Assembly: GCF_023156285.1 (NCBI RefSeq) | Contig: NZ_JAKZAJ010000004.1 | Span: forward strand, 310,001-374,000 | Origin: Marinobacter koreensis | Lineage (GTDB): Bacteria > Pseudomonadota > Gammaproteobacteria > Pseudomonadales > Oleiphilaceae | Direction of reading: 5' to 3' | Length of the DNA: 64,000 bases | Shown: one piece after another, positions 45,434-53,434 of the stretch | Numbering within the stretch: position 1 is the first letter of the stretch | How the letters are laid out: the number at the start of each line of letters is the position of its first letter | Program-made: the position numbers and the translations under genes | The notes under the pieces: generated by a model | What the model saw: the letters and a program-made list of their open reading frames with translations, nothing else | What the model was told of the DNA's origin: nothing | Databases searched by the model: none

Positions 45434-46718
45434 AACCTCCCTCCTGTCGCTGCAGCTCGATCACCTGAGCGAACTCCAGAGCCGCTATGAGGTGGCCATG
45501 GCCGAGCAGGGGTATGACAGCCTGCTGATTGCCTCTGGCGCGGCGCCGTACCGGTATGGCGATGATCAGGCCTGGCACTTCCAGGGCTATGGGCCGTTCC
45601 TCCACTGGACAGGCCTCACCGGATGGGAGCATTGCTGGCTCTGGCTTCGCCCGGGTTGCCGCCCGGTTGTCTGGTTGTATGAACCGGTGGATTTCTGGCA
45701 TGCGAACCCCACACTGCCCGAGGAACCCTGGCAACAGGCTTTTGACATCCGTTCGCGGGCGGATGCTGGCGCACCAGCACTGGAAAATCCCAGTCGACTG
45801 GCGGTTATCGGGGATCCTGATGAGCTTGGCGATATCTCTGGTGACCATAATCCTGCCGCGCTTTTACGGGCGTTGGATGAAACCCGGGTGCACAAAACCG
45901 CCTATGAAATCGCCTGCTTGGCCGAAGCCAACAAGCAGGCGCTGGTGGGTCATCAGGCTGCCCGGGATGCCTTTGTCGAAGGGGAGAGCGAATTCGGAAT
46001 CAGCCTGGCCTATCAGCAGGCCACCCGGCAGCGGGAGGCGGACGCGCCCTATCACAGCATCATCGGCCTGAACGAACACGCCGGTACCCTGCATTATCAG
46101 TATTACGACACACGGCCAACTGGCCGGCCCCGCAGCCTGCTGATCGATGCTGGCGTCCGCTATCGGGGTTACTGTTCGGACATCACCCGCACCACCGCCG
46201 GGCCGGGTGAATCCCGCTTTGCAGCACTGGTGCATGCCATGGAAACCTTGCAGCAGCGCCTGTGCGGTATGGTGGCGCCCGGTGTCGACTACGTGGACAT
46301 CCATCGCAAGGCGCATCAGGGTGTGGCAGCTTTGCTGTCCGCCTCTGGCCTGGTCACCGGGCTGGACGATTCGGCCATGGTTGAGCAGGGGATAACCCGG
46401 GCGTTCTTCCCCCATGGCATTGGCCATTTCCTGGGCGTTCAGGTTCACGATGTAGCCGGTAAACCCACGCCACCACCGGACGACGCCCCCTTCCTGCGCC
46501 TGAATCGCCGGCTGGAGTCCGGAATGGTACTTACCATTGAACCTGGCCTCTACTTCATTCCCTCGCTGTTGGACCCGCTATTGGCAAGCCCTCTCGGCAG
46601 GCATCTGGATGCGGGGTTACTGGCCGAACTGCGCGGCTGTGGCGGCATCCGGATCGAGGATAATCTTGCGGTGACCGAATCCGGCGCGCAGAACCTGACC
46701 CGGAACGGGGCTGTCTAG
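45426..46718 (+). CDS. M24 family peptidase, Xaa-Pro dipeptidase (PepQ)-like
   Basis: This 430-residue metallopeptidase has the pita-bread fold. The metal ligands are visible: two aspartates in LLIDAGVRYRGYCSDITRTT, His in FPHGIGHFLGVQVHD, Glu in VLTIEPGLYF and Glu in IRIEDNLAV. Length and the Trp-rich N terminus (WEHCWLWLRPG) match PepQ/organophosphorus acid anhydrolase enzymes of Alteromonas-type bacteria. It cleaves dipeptides with C-terminal proline in that family. Linkage to the dpp importer suggests uptake followed by cytosolic hydrolysis. Confidence 0.87.
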   Translation: MPETSLLSLQLDHLSELQSRYEVAMAEQGYDSLLIASGAAPYRYGDDQAWHFQGYGPFLHWTGLTGWEHCWLWLRPGCRPVVWLYEPVDFWHANPTLPEEPWQQAFDIRSRADAGAPALENPSRLAVIGDPDELGDISGDHNPAALLRALDETRVHKTAYEIACLAEANKQALVGHQAARDAFVEGESEFGISLAYQQATRQREADAPYHSIIGLNEHAGTLHYQYYDTRPTGRPRSLLIDAGVRYRGYCSDITRTTAGPGESRFAALVHAMETLQQRLCGMVAPGVDYVDIHRKAHQGVAALLSASGLVTGLDDSAMVEQGITRAFFPHGIGHFLGVQVHDVAGKPTPPPDDAPFLRLNRRLESGMVLTIEPGLYFIPSLLDPLLASPLGRHLDAGLLAELRGCGGIRIEDNLAVTESGAQNLTRNGAV

Positions 46719-46774
46719 GGCCGTTCGGTTAGAACAAAAGTTAACCAGGCGGGGGTTGTAATTCCCGATGTGAA

Positions 46775-46789
46775 TGACAATAATTATCA
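46775..46789. promoter_or_regulatory. Fur box upstream of bfd
   Basis: TGACAATAATTATCA matches the 7-1-7 Fur motif TGATAAT-N-ATTATCA at 14 of 15 positions. It lies 33 bp upstream of the bfd start codon, in a place where Fur would block RNA polymerase when iron is plentiful. Confidence 0.82.
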
Positions 46790-46821
46790 CTAGCTTTCAT
46801 CAAGTCAGTGAGTGTCGTTCT

Positions 46822-47028
46822 ATGTACGTTTGTCTGTGCCACGGTGTTACCGATCGGACCATCCGCGAAGCCGCGGAAAACGGGGTCAGCTCCATGCGTC
46901 AGCTCGGGAAAGAGCTGGGTGTGGGCACCCAGTGTGGTCGGTGCGCTTCCACGGCCCGTCAGATCCTGCGGGAAAGCCAGACTCCGGACTATCTGAAACT
47001 CGCTGACATGCTGGCTCAGCCGGCCTGA
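46822..47028 (+). CDS. bfd: bacterioferritin-associated ferredoxin
   Basis: This 68-residue Bfd has the [2Fe-2S] ligand set CLCHGVTDRTI and GTQCGRCASTAR (C-x-C then C-x2-C). Bfd reduces the iron core of bacterioferritin so that iron can leave. The ATG at 46822 begins the conserved MYVCLCHG; an upstream in-frame ATG lies in the Fur box. It precedes bfr by 88 bp, giving one locus for iron storage and release. Confidence 0.92.
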   Translation: MYVCLCHGVTDRTIREAAENGVSSMRQLGKELGVGTQCGRCASTARQILRESQTPDYLKLADMLAQPA

Positions 47029-47115
47029 CGACGGAAAATTCCTTCGCCGGTTTTTGTCGGGCGCCATAAGGGGCTATCCTAGGAGTCGAACTCACTCAGG
47101 ACCCGGAGCTCCCTT

Positions 47116-47592
47116 ATGAAAGGCGACAAGAAAGTCATCCAGTACCTTAATAAAGTCCTCGCCAACGAACTCACCGCCATCAACCAGTATTTCCTTCACT
47201 CCCGCATGTACAAGGATTGGGGGATCACCAAGCTGGCGGCCAAGGAATACGAGGAATCCATCGACGAGATGAAGCACGCGGATCTGTTGATCGAGCGTAT
47301 CCTCTTCCTCGAAGGGCTGCCCAATCTCCAGGATCTCAACAAGCTGCTCATTGGCGAGAATGTCGAGGAGATGATCTCCTGCGACCTCAAGCTGGAAGAG
47401 ACTGCCCACGCCGATCTCAAAGAAGCGATCCAGTACTGCGAAGAAGTCCAGGATTTCACCAGCCGGGCGCTGTTCCGTTCCATCCTTGACAGCGAAGAAG
47501 AGCACATTGACTGGCTGGAAACACAGCTGGAAATGATCGCCCAGATGGGCATCCAGAATTACGTCCAGCTTCAGTCCTCTGCTGCGGAGTAA
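47116..47592 (+). CDS. bfr: bacterioferritin
   Basis: This 158-residue haem-containing ferritin stores iron in a 24-subunit cage. Ferroxidase ligands are placed as in Bfr: Glu18 ([10 protein letters not shown]), Glu51 and His54 (DEMKHAD), and Glu127/His130 (SEEEHIDW). Met52 is the haem ligand. It lies downstream of bfd and only nine bases upstream of the sugar phosphomutase gene. Confidence 0.95.
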   Translation: MKGDKKVIQYLNKVLANELTAINQYFLHSRMYKDWGITKLAAKEYEESIDEMKHADLLIERILFLEGLPNLQDLNKLLIGENVEEMISCDLKLEETAHADLKEAIQYCEEVQDFTSRALFRSILDSEEEHIDWLETQLEMIAQMGIQNYVQLQSSAAE

Positions 47593-47601
47593 ACGACGAC
47601 A

Positions 47602-48960
47602 ATGGACCTGTCCTGTTTCAAAGCCTATGACCTGCGTGGTCGGGTACCGGATCAACTGAATCCCGCCCTGGCCGAGCGTATCGGCCGTGCCTATGTCGAA
47701 GTCACGGGTGCCCGTAAAGTGATCGTCGGCTATGACATCCGTCTTTCCAGCCCCGAGATCGCCGAAGCACTCAGCTCCGGCCTGATGGCGGCCGGCGCCG
47801 ACGTCTTCGACATCGGCCTGTGCGGCACCGAACAGGTGTACTTCGCCACCAGTCATTACAAGATGGATGGCGGCATCATGGTGACCGCGAGCCACAATCC
47901 CAAGGACCACAACGGCATGAAAATGGTCGGCCCGGAATCCCGGCCGATCAGCTCCGACAATGGACTGAATGAGATTCGGGACCGGGTGCCCGAACCCTTC
48001 GCAGATGCGCCAAAGCAAGGCAGTTACGAACCGCTGGAAGTTATGAGCGCGTATGTGGACCACCTGCTGGGCTACGTTGATGCAGGCGTACTGACGCCGC
48101 TGACCATCGTCTGCAACGCAGGCAACGGCGGCGCCGGACTGGTGATCGACGAACTGGAACAGCACCTGCCGTTCGACTTCATCAAGATCCACCACCAGCC
48201 CGATGGTCATTTCCCGAACGGAGTGCCCAACCCGATCCTGCCGGAAAATCGGGCAGTGACCGCCGATGCGGTGATCGAGCAGGGCGCGGCCATGGGCATT
48301 GCCTGGGATGGGGACTACGACCGCTGTTTCTTTTTCGACGAGAATGGACGGTTCATCGAGGGCTACTACATTGTGGGCCTGCTCGCGGATCAGTTCCTCC
48401 GTAAAACCGGTGGCGGCAAAGTCATCCACGACCCGCGCCTGACCTGGAACACCCTGGATCTGGTCAAAGCCGCCGGCGGCGAAGCCATCGAAAGCAAAAC
48501 CGGCCACGCCTTCATCAAACAGCGCATGCGCGACGAAGACGCGGTCTACGGCGGCGAGATGAGCGCCCACCACTACTTCCGCGACTTCGCCTACTGCGAC
48601 AGCGGCATGATCCCGTGGCTACTGGTTGCAGAACGCCTCTGCCAATCCGGCCAGACCCTGTCGTCTCTGATCGACGCCCGAATCGAGGCCTACCCGGCCA
48701 GCGGCGAAATCAACCGCACCATCGACGATCCCCCCAAGGTCATCGCGGCAATCGAAGCCAAATACAGTGTCGGCGCCAAAAAAGTCAGTCACGTAGACGG
48801 CGTGAGCATCGAATTCGACGACTGGCGCTTCAACCTCCGAATGTCCAACACCGAGCCGGTCGTTCGCCTGAACGTGGAATCGAGAGCAAATATTCCGCTG
48901 ATGGAAGAGAAAACAGAAGAACTTCTGTCAGAAATGGACAGGCTAAATAGGGAAGGCTAA
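47602..48960 (+). CDS. phosphomannomutase/phosphoglucomutase
   Basis: This 452-residue alpha-D-phosphohexomutase has all four active-site segments: catalytic serine TASHNPKDHNGMK, metal loop DGDYDRCFFFD, sugar-binding GGEMSAHH and phosphate-binding RMSNTEPVVRLN. It interconverts mannose- or glucose-1-phosphate and the 6-phosphates for polysaccharide precursors. The family resembles E. coli CpsG/ManB and Pseudomonas AlgC-type enzymes. It is close behind bfr but functionally unrelated. Confidence 0.93.
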   Translation: MDLSCFKAYDLRGRVPDQLNPALAERIGRAYVEVTGARKVIVGYDIRLSSPEIAEALSSGLMAAGADVFDIGLCGTEQVYFATSHYKMDGGIMVTASHNPKDHNGMKMVGPESRPISSDNGLNEIRDRVPEPFADAPKQGSYEPLEVMSAYVDHLLGYVDAGVLTPLTIVCNAGNGGAGLVIDELEQHLPFDFIKIHHQPDGHFPNGVPNPILPENRAVTADAVIEQGAAMGIAWDGDYDRCFFFDENGRFIEGYYIVGLLADQFLRKTGGGKVIHDPRLTWNTLDLVKAAGGEAIESKTGHAFIKQRMRDEDAVYGGEMSAHHYFRDFAYCDSGMIPWLLVAERLCQSGQTLSSLIDARIEAYPASGEINRTIDDPPKVIAAIEAKYSVGAKKVSHVDGVSIEFDDWRFNLRMSNTEPVVRLNVESRANIPLMEEKTEELLSEMDRLNREG

Positions 48961-48973
48961 AGCCAAAGGCCCG

Positions 48974-49093
48974 GGTCGAGGTGGCAGGAGCAATTCTCAG
49001 AAACTGTGCGAAGCCAGGGATGGCGAAGCTCAAGCGCCACATGGATGTGCCGAAAGGAGCGGGTTTCTGAGAATTGCTCCTGCCGCCTCGACC
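48974..49093. repeat. 120-bp inverted repeat with 31-bp arms and two inner hairpins
   Basis: GGTCGAGGTGGCAGGAGCAA (start of the left arm, 48974-49004) is repeated inverted at 49063-49093 with one change, which would be a G-U pair in RNA. The 58-bp interior holds two small palindromes, GCCAGGGATGGC (49013) and CACATGGATGTG (49038). It lies between the convergent phosphomutase and pldA genes. It looks like a dispersed palindromic element (REP/MITE-like) doubling as a terminator. Confidence 0.8.
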
Positions 49094-49114
49094 TTCACCC
49101 AAGCCTGGCCATGG

Positions 49115-50230
49115 TCAAAACCAGTCGTTCAGCATAATCCCGATACCAAACCGCTCAATCCGGTGGTTATAGTCGATCAGACTCTCCCCATACCCGTTGT
49201 AGTACTGGAAGAAGCCCTTGATCGTATCGCCCATCGGAAAGCTGTACCCGAACTCCACCGACGTCCTATTGTCCTCGGACCGGAGATTGTTCATCAGCCG
49301 CAGCGAAAACGTTCGATCCTCGCCGAGCTTGTACACAACGTGATAGTTGGCGTACCCCAGGTATTGTTCGATGTCCGAGTTGTCATCGCTACCGCCTTCC
49401 GGAATCCGGTACCAGGGTTGCACCATGAACAGCCAGCGGCCATAGCTGTAGGCCGCCGTACCCACGATCCGGTTCCAGCTTCTTGAGCGAGGTTCGGACT
49501 GGCCATTGGATTGATGGTTGAAGCCCAGGGTGACCCCGTTGAGGGTGCCCGGTCCAATCTTTAGGTCTGTCTGGTAGCGCAGAAAAAGTTCCGGCTCGTA
49601 GTTGGTTTCCCGGAAGGGCGCCGAATCCTGCTGGTTATAGACCTGCCAGTAGGACTGCTGGGTGTAACCGAACCACAGGGTAGTGCGGTCATTGAGCCAG
49701 CCGGTCAACAGGGGCACCTTGAAGCTGATCTGGTACTTGGCTTCCTCGTGTTCCAGACTGTAATCGTAGCCGGTGGTGCCAAGCCGTGGGCTGTAAGGCC
49801 GGGGATTCGGGTGTTTGACCCAGGTAATGGGCAGGATATACGTGGGGCGGTGGGCAACAAAGCTGCCTGAAAACGAGAACAATGCCTTTTCGGCGGCCAC
49901 GTAACGGTCAAGCAGGTCGTTCATGACGCCGTCATCAACAGCGCGGTCCCCCGAAGAGTCGGCCCCGGGCGTCTCTTTGGACAACGGCAGTGTCTCGCTG
50001 ACCGAGTCCTCGGCCCGTTCGATCTCTTTGTCAGGAGCGCTTTGGCGCTTGCTGTCAGCCTCGAAAACCCGGTCGTAACACGCCAGTCGCTGCACGCCGT
50101 TTTCGATCAGGGCGCATTCATCGGCGGACAATGGGGCGGATTGGTGGGCGTCGCCAAAGGCCGACGGACTGATGACAGTCGCCGCGCAGAGTAGCATCAG
50201 GGGTGTCTTTCCGCGGACAGATTGTGCCAT
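49115..50230 (-). CDS. pldA: outer-membrane phospholipase A
   Basis: This 371-residue OMPLA has a signal peptide (MLLCAATVISPSAFG, cleaved near residue 27) and a linker of about 100 residues. A 12-strand barrel follows, carrying the catalytic motif GFNHQSNGQSEPRSRSWNR with His, Ser and the activating Asn. It hydrolyses phospholipids that reach the outer leaflet. Length exceeds E. coli PldA (289) because of the acidic N-terminal linker, as in marine relatives. It is transcribed with the small membrane gene upstream. Confidence 0.9.
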   Translation of the reverse strand: MAQSVRGKTPLMLLCAATVISPSAFGDAHQSAPLSADECALIENGVQRLACYDRVFEADSKRQSAPDKEIERAEDSVSETLPLSKETPGADSSGDRAVDDGVMNDLLDRYVAAEKALFSFSGSFVAHRPTYILPITWVKHPNPRPYSPRLGTTGYDYSLEHEEAKYQISFKVPLLTGWLNDRTTLWFGYTQQSYWQVYNQQDSAPFRETNYEPELFLRYQTDLKIGPGTLNGVTLGFNHQSNGQSEPRSRSWNRIVGTAAYSYGRWLFMVQPWYRIPEGGSDDNSDIEQYLGYANYHVVYKLGEDRTFSLRLMNNLRSEDNRTSVEFGYSFPMGDTIKGFFQYYNGYGESLIDYNHRIERFGIGIMLNDWF

Positions 50231-50241
50231 CGGTGGCTCCC

Positions 50242-50580
50242 TCAGTTGGCGTTCAGGCTCAGCCAGGTATTGGCAATCCCATAGACCCAGACGCCCAGCA
50301 GGGTGAGGGCCAGGATCGAGAAGATCAGTTTGTGACGGGAGCGGTTTTCGGCATTTGACGCGGCCACCCAGCGCAGATACATCAGGCCGATAAAACTGCC
50401 GAACACGCCCAGGCTCGCAAGGGTGGGCAGAAGCAGCCAGGCTGTGCTTATGGCGACCCCCTGCTTGGCCTGGTCAGACAGCCAGAGCATGGAGCCCAGA
50501 AGTACCGCCAGTGCAGAGAACTCGAGTGTCAGTAGCGGCCGTCGCCATGGATGTGGTTTTGGGTTGTCGGCATTGGACAT
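50242..50580 (-). CDS. small inner-membrane protein upstream of pldA
   Basis: This protein of about 112 residues has three hydrophobic helices and a polar N terminus (MSNADNPKPHPWRRP). The ATG at 50580 has AGGA at a suitable distance; the frame opens 29 codons earlier. The family is not recognised. The stop is 11 bases before the pldA start, suggesting co-transcription. Confidence 0.6.
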   Translation of the reverse strand: MSNADNPKPHPWRRPLLTLEFSALAVLLGSMLWLSDQAKQGVAISTAWLLLPTLASLGVFGSFIGLMYLRWVAASNAENRSRHKLIFSILALTLLGVWVYGIANTWLSLNAN

Positions 50581-50729
50581 CAGAGGCATCCTGAACAGCG
50601 TTTGAATGGATCGGACGTATGGTACCTGTATTGCGGGCCGGGTACCTCCGGATTTACGAAATCGCAATTAAACTGGTTGAAATCAAATTCTGGCTTGGTG
50701 ATTTGGTTTTTTTGGCAGGTTGCAGTCGC

Positions 50730-50735
50730 TATAAT
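50730..50735 (+). promoter_or_regulatory. -10 element candidate for the cytochrome c5 gene
   Basis: A perfect TATAAT occurs 41 bp upstream of the cytochrome c5 start. No convincing -35 hexamer is found at normal spacing. Confidence 0.35.
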
Positions 50736-50776
50736 GCGGGCACCAACGATTATAACGCTCAAATGCGAGGTGCATT

Positions 50777-51196
50777 GTGAACATAAAAAGAGTCCTGGCT
50801 GTTGTGCTCCTTGGCTTCAGCTTTTTTGCAGGCGCTGCTGTAGCTAGTGTTGAAGACGATATCAAAGCGCGTATCCAGCCTGTCGGCACTGTCTGCCAGC
50901 AGGGTGACGAGTGTGGTGCGGCCGCTGCGCCTTCTCAGGCAGCCAATGCCGGTCCCCGTTCCGGTGAAGAGGTGTTCAACGCCGTATGTACAGCGTGTCA
51001 CAGTACCGGTGCTGCTGGCGCTCCGAAGGTTGGTGACACCGCTGCGTGGGCACCCCGCATCGACAAGGGCATGGATACACTGATCAATCACGCCCTGAAC
51101 GGCTTCAATGCCATGCCGGCCAAAGGTGGTTGCGCCGATTGCCCGGACGAAGAGATCAAGAGCGCAATTGAATACATGGTTTCCAAGAGCCAGTAA
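50777..51196 (+). CDS. cytochrome c5
   Basis: This 139-residue periplasmic monohaem cytochrome has a signal peptide (MNIKRVLAVVLLGFSFFAGA), a linker with a small Cys pair (VCQQGDEC) and the haem motif CTACH. The distal methionine lies in FNAMPAKGG, followed by CADCPDEEI, a disulfide typical of c5. It shuttles electrons in respiration. A hairpin follows between it and the convergent rep gene. Confidence 0.88.
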   Translation: MNIKRVLAVVLLGFSFFAGAAVASVEDDIKARIQPVGTVCQQGDECGAAAAPSQAANAGPRSGEEVFNAVCTACHSTGAAGAPKVGDTAAWAPRIDKGMDTLINHALNGFNAMPAKGGCADCPDEEIKSAIEYMVSKSQ

Positions 51197-51210
51197 TCGT
51201 TACGCAGAAG

Positions 51211-51242
51211 CGCCTCACCGGTCGTGAACGGCGGGTGAGGCG
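51211..51242. terminator. hairpin between cytochrome c5 and rep
   Basis: CGCCTCACC and GGTGAGGCG form a nine-bp perfect stem around a 14-base loop between the convergent stop codons. Confidence 0.6.
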
Positions 51243-51272
51243 TCCCGCCTTGCCCCGCATTCCGAGTGACAG

Positions 51273-53291
51273 TCAGTTATCCAGATCGCCCAACAGAGCG
51301 CTGAGCGTTGCTCTCCCTTTCTGCTGGTTGGCCTGCTGATCCGTATCCCCAAGCCCGTGCCATTTCAGGTCTTCCTCCGGCAACTCGTCCAGGAACCGGC
51401 TGGGAATGGTTTCGATTTTCTCACCATACTGTTTACGGGATGCGGCGTAGGTGAGCGTCAGGGTTTCCCGGGCCCGGGTGATGCCGACGTACATCAGGCG
51501 CCGTTCTTCTTCGATGTTGCCTTCCTCGATGCTGGAGCGGTGGGGGAGGATTTCTTCTTCAAGACCCATGATGAATACATGGGGAAACTCCAGACCCTTG
51601 GAGGCGTGCAGTGTGAGCAGCTGAACCTTGTCGCTGTCATCCTCTTCTTCCCGCTGCTCCATCATGTCCCTCAGGATCAGCCGGCTGATGGCATCCTCGA
51701 TGCCCAGCTCGTCAGCGGTGCCCTTTCCGTCGTCCAGCATGCGCTGGATCGAGTCGACCAGGTACCAGATGTTTTCCATCCGTCTTTGAGCCTGCTTTGG
51801 CGTGCCGGAGTGCTGATGCAGCCACTCTTCGTACTCGATGTCGGTGAACAGTTGCTTGATCACCGGTATCGGGTCTTCGGAGTGGAGTCGCTCGCAGGTC
51901 CTGTCCACCCAGTCGGCGAAGCGCCTCAGCCGTTCCAGTCCCTTTTCGGTAACGTGTGACTCCGCCCCCATGTCGCCGAGCGCCTTGAACAGGCTTACTT
52001 CACGGGATCGGGCGTAGTGGCTGAGCTGCTCCAGGGTGCGGGGTCCGATTTCGCGGCGCGGCACATTGACCACCCGGAGAAAGGCTGCATCGTCGTTCGG
52101 GTTGACCAGCAGGCGCAGGTACGACATGGCGTCCTTGATCTCGTTTTTCGAGAAGAACGACTGGCCACCGGATATGCGGTAGGGGATCTGATAGGCCTGG
52201 AGCTTCATTTCCAGCAGCCGGGACTGGTGATTTCCCCGGTAGAGTACCGCGAAATCCCGGAAATCGAGGCCCTGTTTGAGCTTCTGGTCGATGATCTCGG
52301 TTGCCACCCGGTCGGCTTCGGCATCCTCGTTCCGGCAACGGATGACGCGCAGTTCCTCACCGATGGTGTGATCACTCCACAGCGCCTTTTCGAACACGTG
52401 GGGGTTGTTGGCGATGACGGTGTTGGCGCTGCGCAGGATGCGACCGGTTGAACGATAGTTCTGCTCCAGCTTGACGATCCTGAGGCTCGGGAAATCCTCT
52501 TTCAGTTGCTCGAGATTCTCGGGGCGGGCGCCGCGCCAGGCATAGATCGACTGGTCGTCATCTCCGACCACCGTGAACGCGGCGCGCTCGGCCACCAGCA
52601 GCTTGACCAGTTCGTACTGGCAGACGTTGGTGTCCTGATACTCGTCCACCAGCATGTACCGGATCTTGCGGCGCCACTTGGCCAGTATGTCCGGATGAGT
52701 CTGAAAGAGCTTCACCGGCAGCAGAATCAGATCGTCGAAATCGACGGCGTTGTAGGCTTTCAGATATTCGTTGTAATGCTTGTAGATCAACGCGATCCGT
52801 TGTTCCCGCTCATCCGCCGCTTTACTGAAGGCCTCTTCGGGGCCGCGCATGGCATTTTTCCAGGCGGAAATGGTCATCTGAACCTGATTGAGTTCGTCAC
52901 CGGCATCGGCGCTGGCTTCGCGGAGCATAAGATCCTGCAGCAGGGCCTTGGCGTCTTCGGCGTCGAAGATCGAAAATCCGGGGTGGTAGCCCAGATGCGG
53001 ATGCTCCTCCCGAATCATGTTCAGGCCGAGGTTGTGGAATGTGGAGACGATCAGTCCCCGGGTTTTGCTCCGGTCCACGATCCGCCCGACCCGCTCTTTC
53101 ATCTCCCTCGCTGCCTTGTTGGTAAACGTCACCGCGGCAATATGCCGCCCAGGGATACCCAGTTCTTCGATCAGGTACGCAATTTTCCGGGTGATCACAC
53201 TGGTCTTGCCACTGCCGGCACCGGCGAGGACCAGCAGGGGGCCGTCGGCGTAGCGAACGGCTTCGTGTTGTCGGGGATTGAGTCTGTTCAC
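51273..53291 (-). CDS. rep: ATP-dependent DNA helicase Rep
   Basis: This 672-residue superfamily 1 helicase has Walker A LAGAGSGKT, motif Ia VTFTNKAAREMKERV, Walker B VDEYQDTN, motif III VGDDDQSIYAWRGA, motif IV EQNYRST and motif V TLHASKGLEFPHVF. Length and motif spacing match Rep rather than UvrD/PcrA. Rep clears proteins ahead of replication forks and interacts with the replisome. It is a single-gene unit. Confidence 0.93.
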   Translation of the reverse strand: MNRLNPRQHEAVRYADGPLLVLAGAGSGKTSVITRKIAYLIEELGIPGRHIAAVTFTNKAAREMKERVGRIVDRSKTRGLIVSTFHNLGLNMIREEHPHLGYHPGFSIFDAEDAKALLQDLMLREASADAGDELNQVQMTISAWKNAMRGPEEAFSKAADEREQRIALIYKHYNEYLKAYNAVDFDDLILLPVKLFQTHPDILAKWRRKIRYMLVDEYQDTNVCQYELVKLLVAERAAFTVVGDDDQSIYAWRGARPENLEQLKEDFPSLRIVKLEQNYRSTGRILRSANTVIANNPHVFEKALWSDHTIGEELRVIRCRNEDAEADRVATEIIDQKLKQGLDFRDFAVLYRGNHQSRLLEMKLQAYQIPYRISGGQSFFSKNEIKDAMSYLRLLVNPNDDAAFLRVVNVPRREIGPRTLEQLSHYARSREVSLFKALGDMGAESHVTEKGLERLRRFADWVDRTCERLHSEDPIPVIKQLFTDIEYEEWLHQHSGTPKQAQRRMENIWYLVDSIQRMLDDGKGTADELGIEDAISRLILRDMMEQREEEDDSDKVQLLTLHASKGLEFPHVFIMGLEEEILPHRSSIEEGNIEEERRLMYVGITRARETLTLTYAASRKQYGEKIETIPSRFLDELPEEDLKWHGLGDTDQQANQQKGRATLSALLGDLDN

Positions 53292-53434
53292 AAATAAAGG
53301 ACCGGATTGGAACGGAGCGAGCCAGAAATTCGTGGGATTATTCTACACCACGATTCGTTACTGTACCTTGGCGATCTATGGGCTATCATTCATAGAACGG
53401 ACGCGGTTGCTGGTACAAAAAGGAATGCTGTTTG

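Noticed and set aside
47092..48573. 493-codon minus-strand frame opposite bfr and the phosphomutase
   Set aside because: Spans two unrelated secure genes, so it cannot be real.
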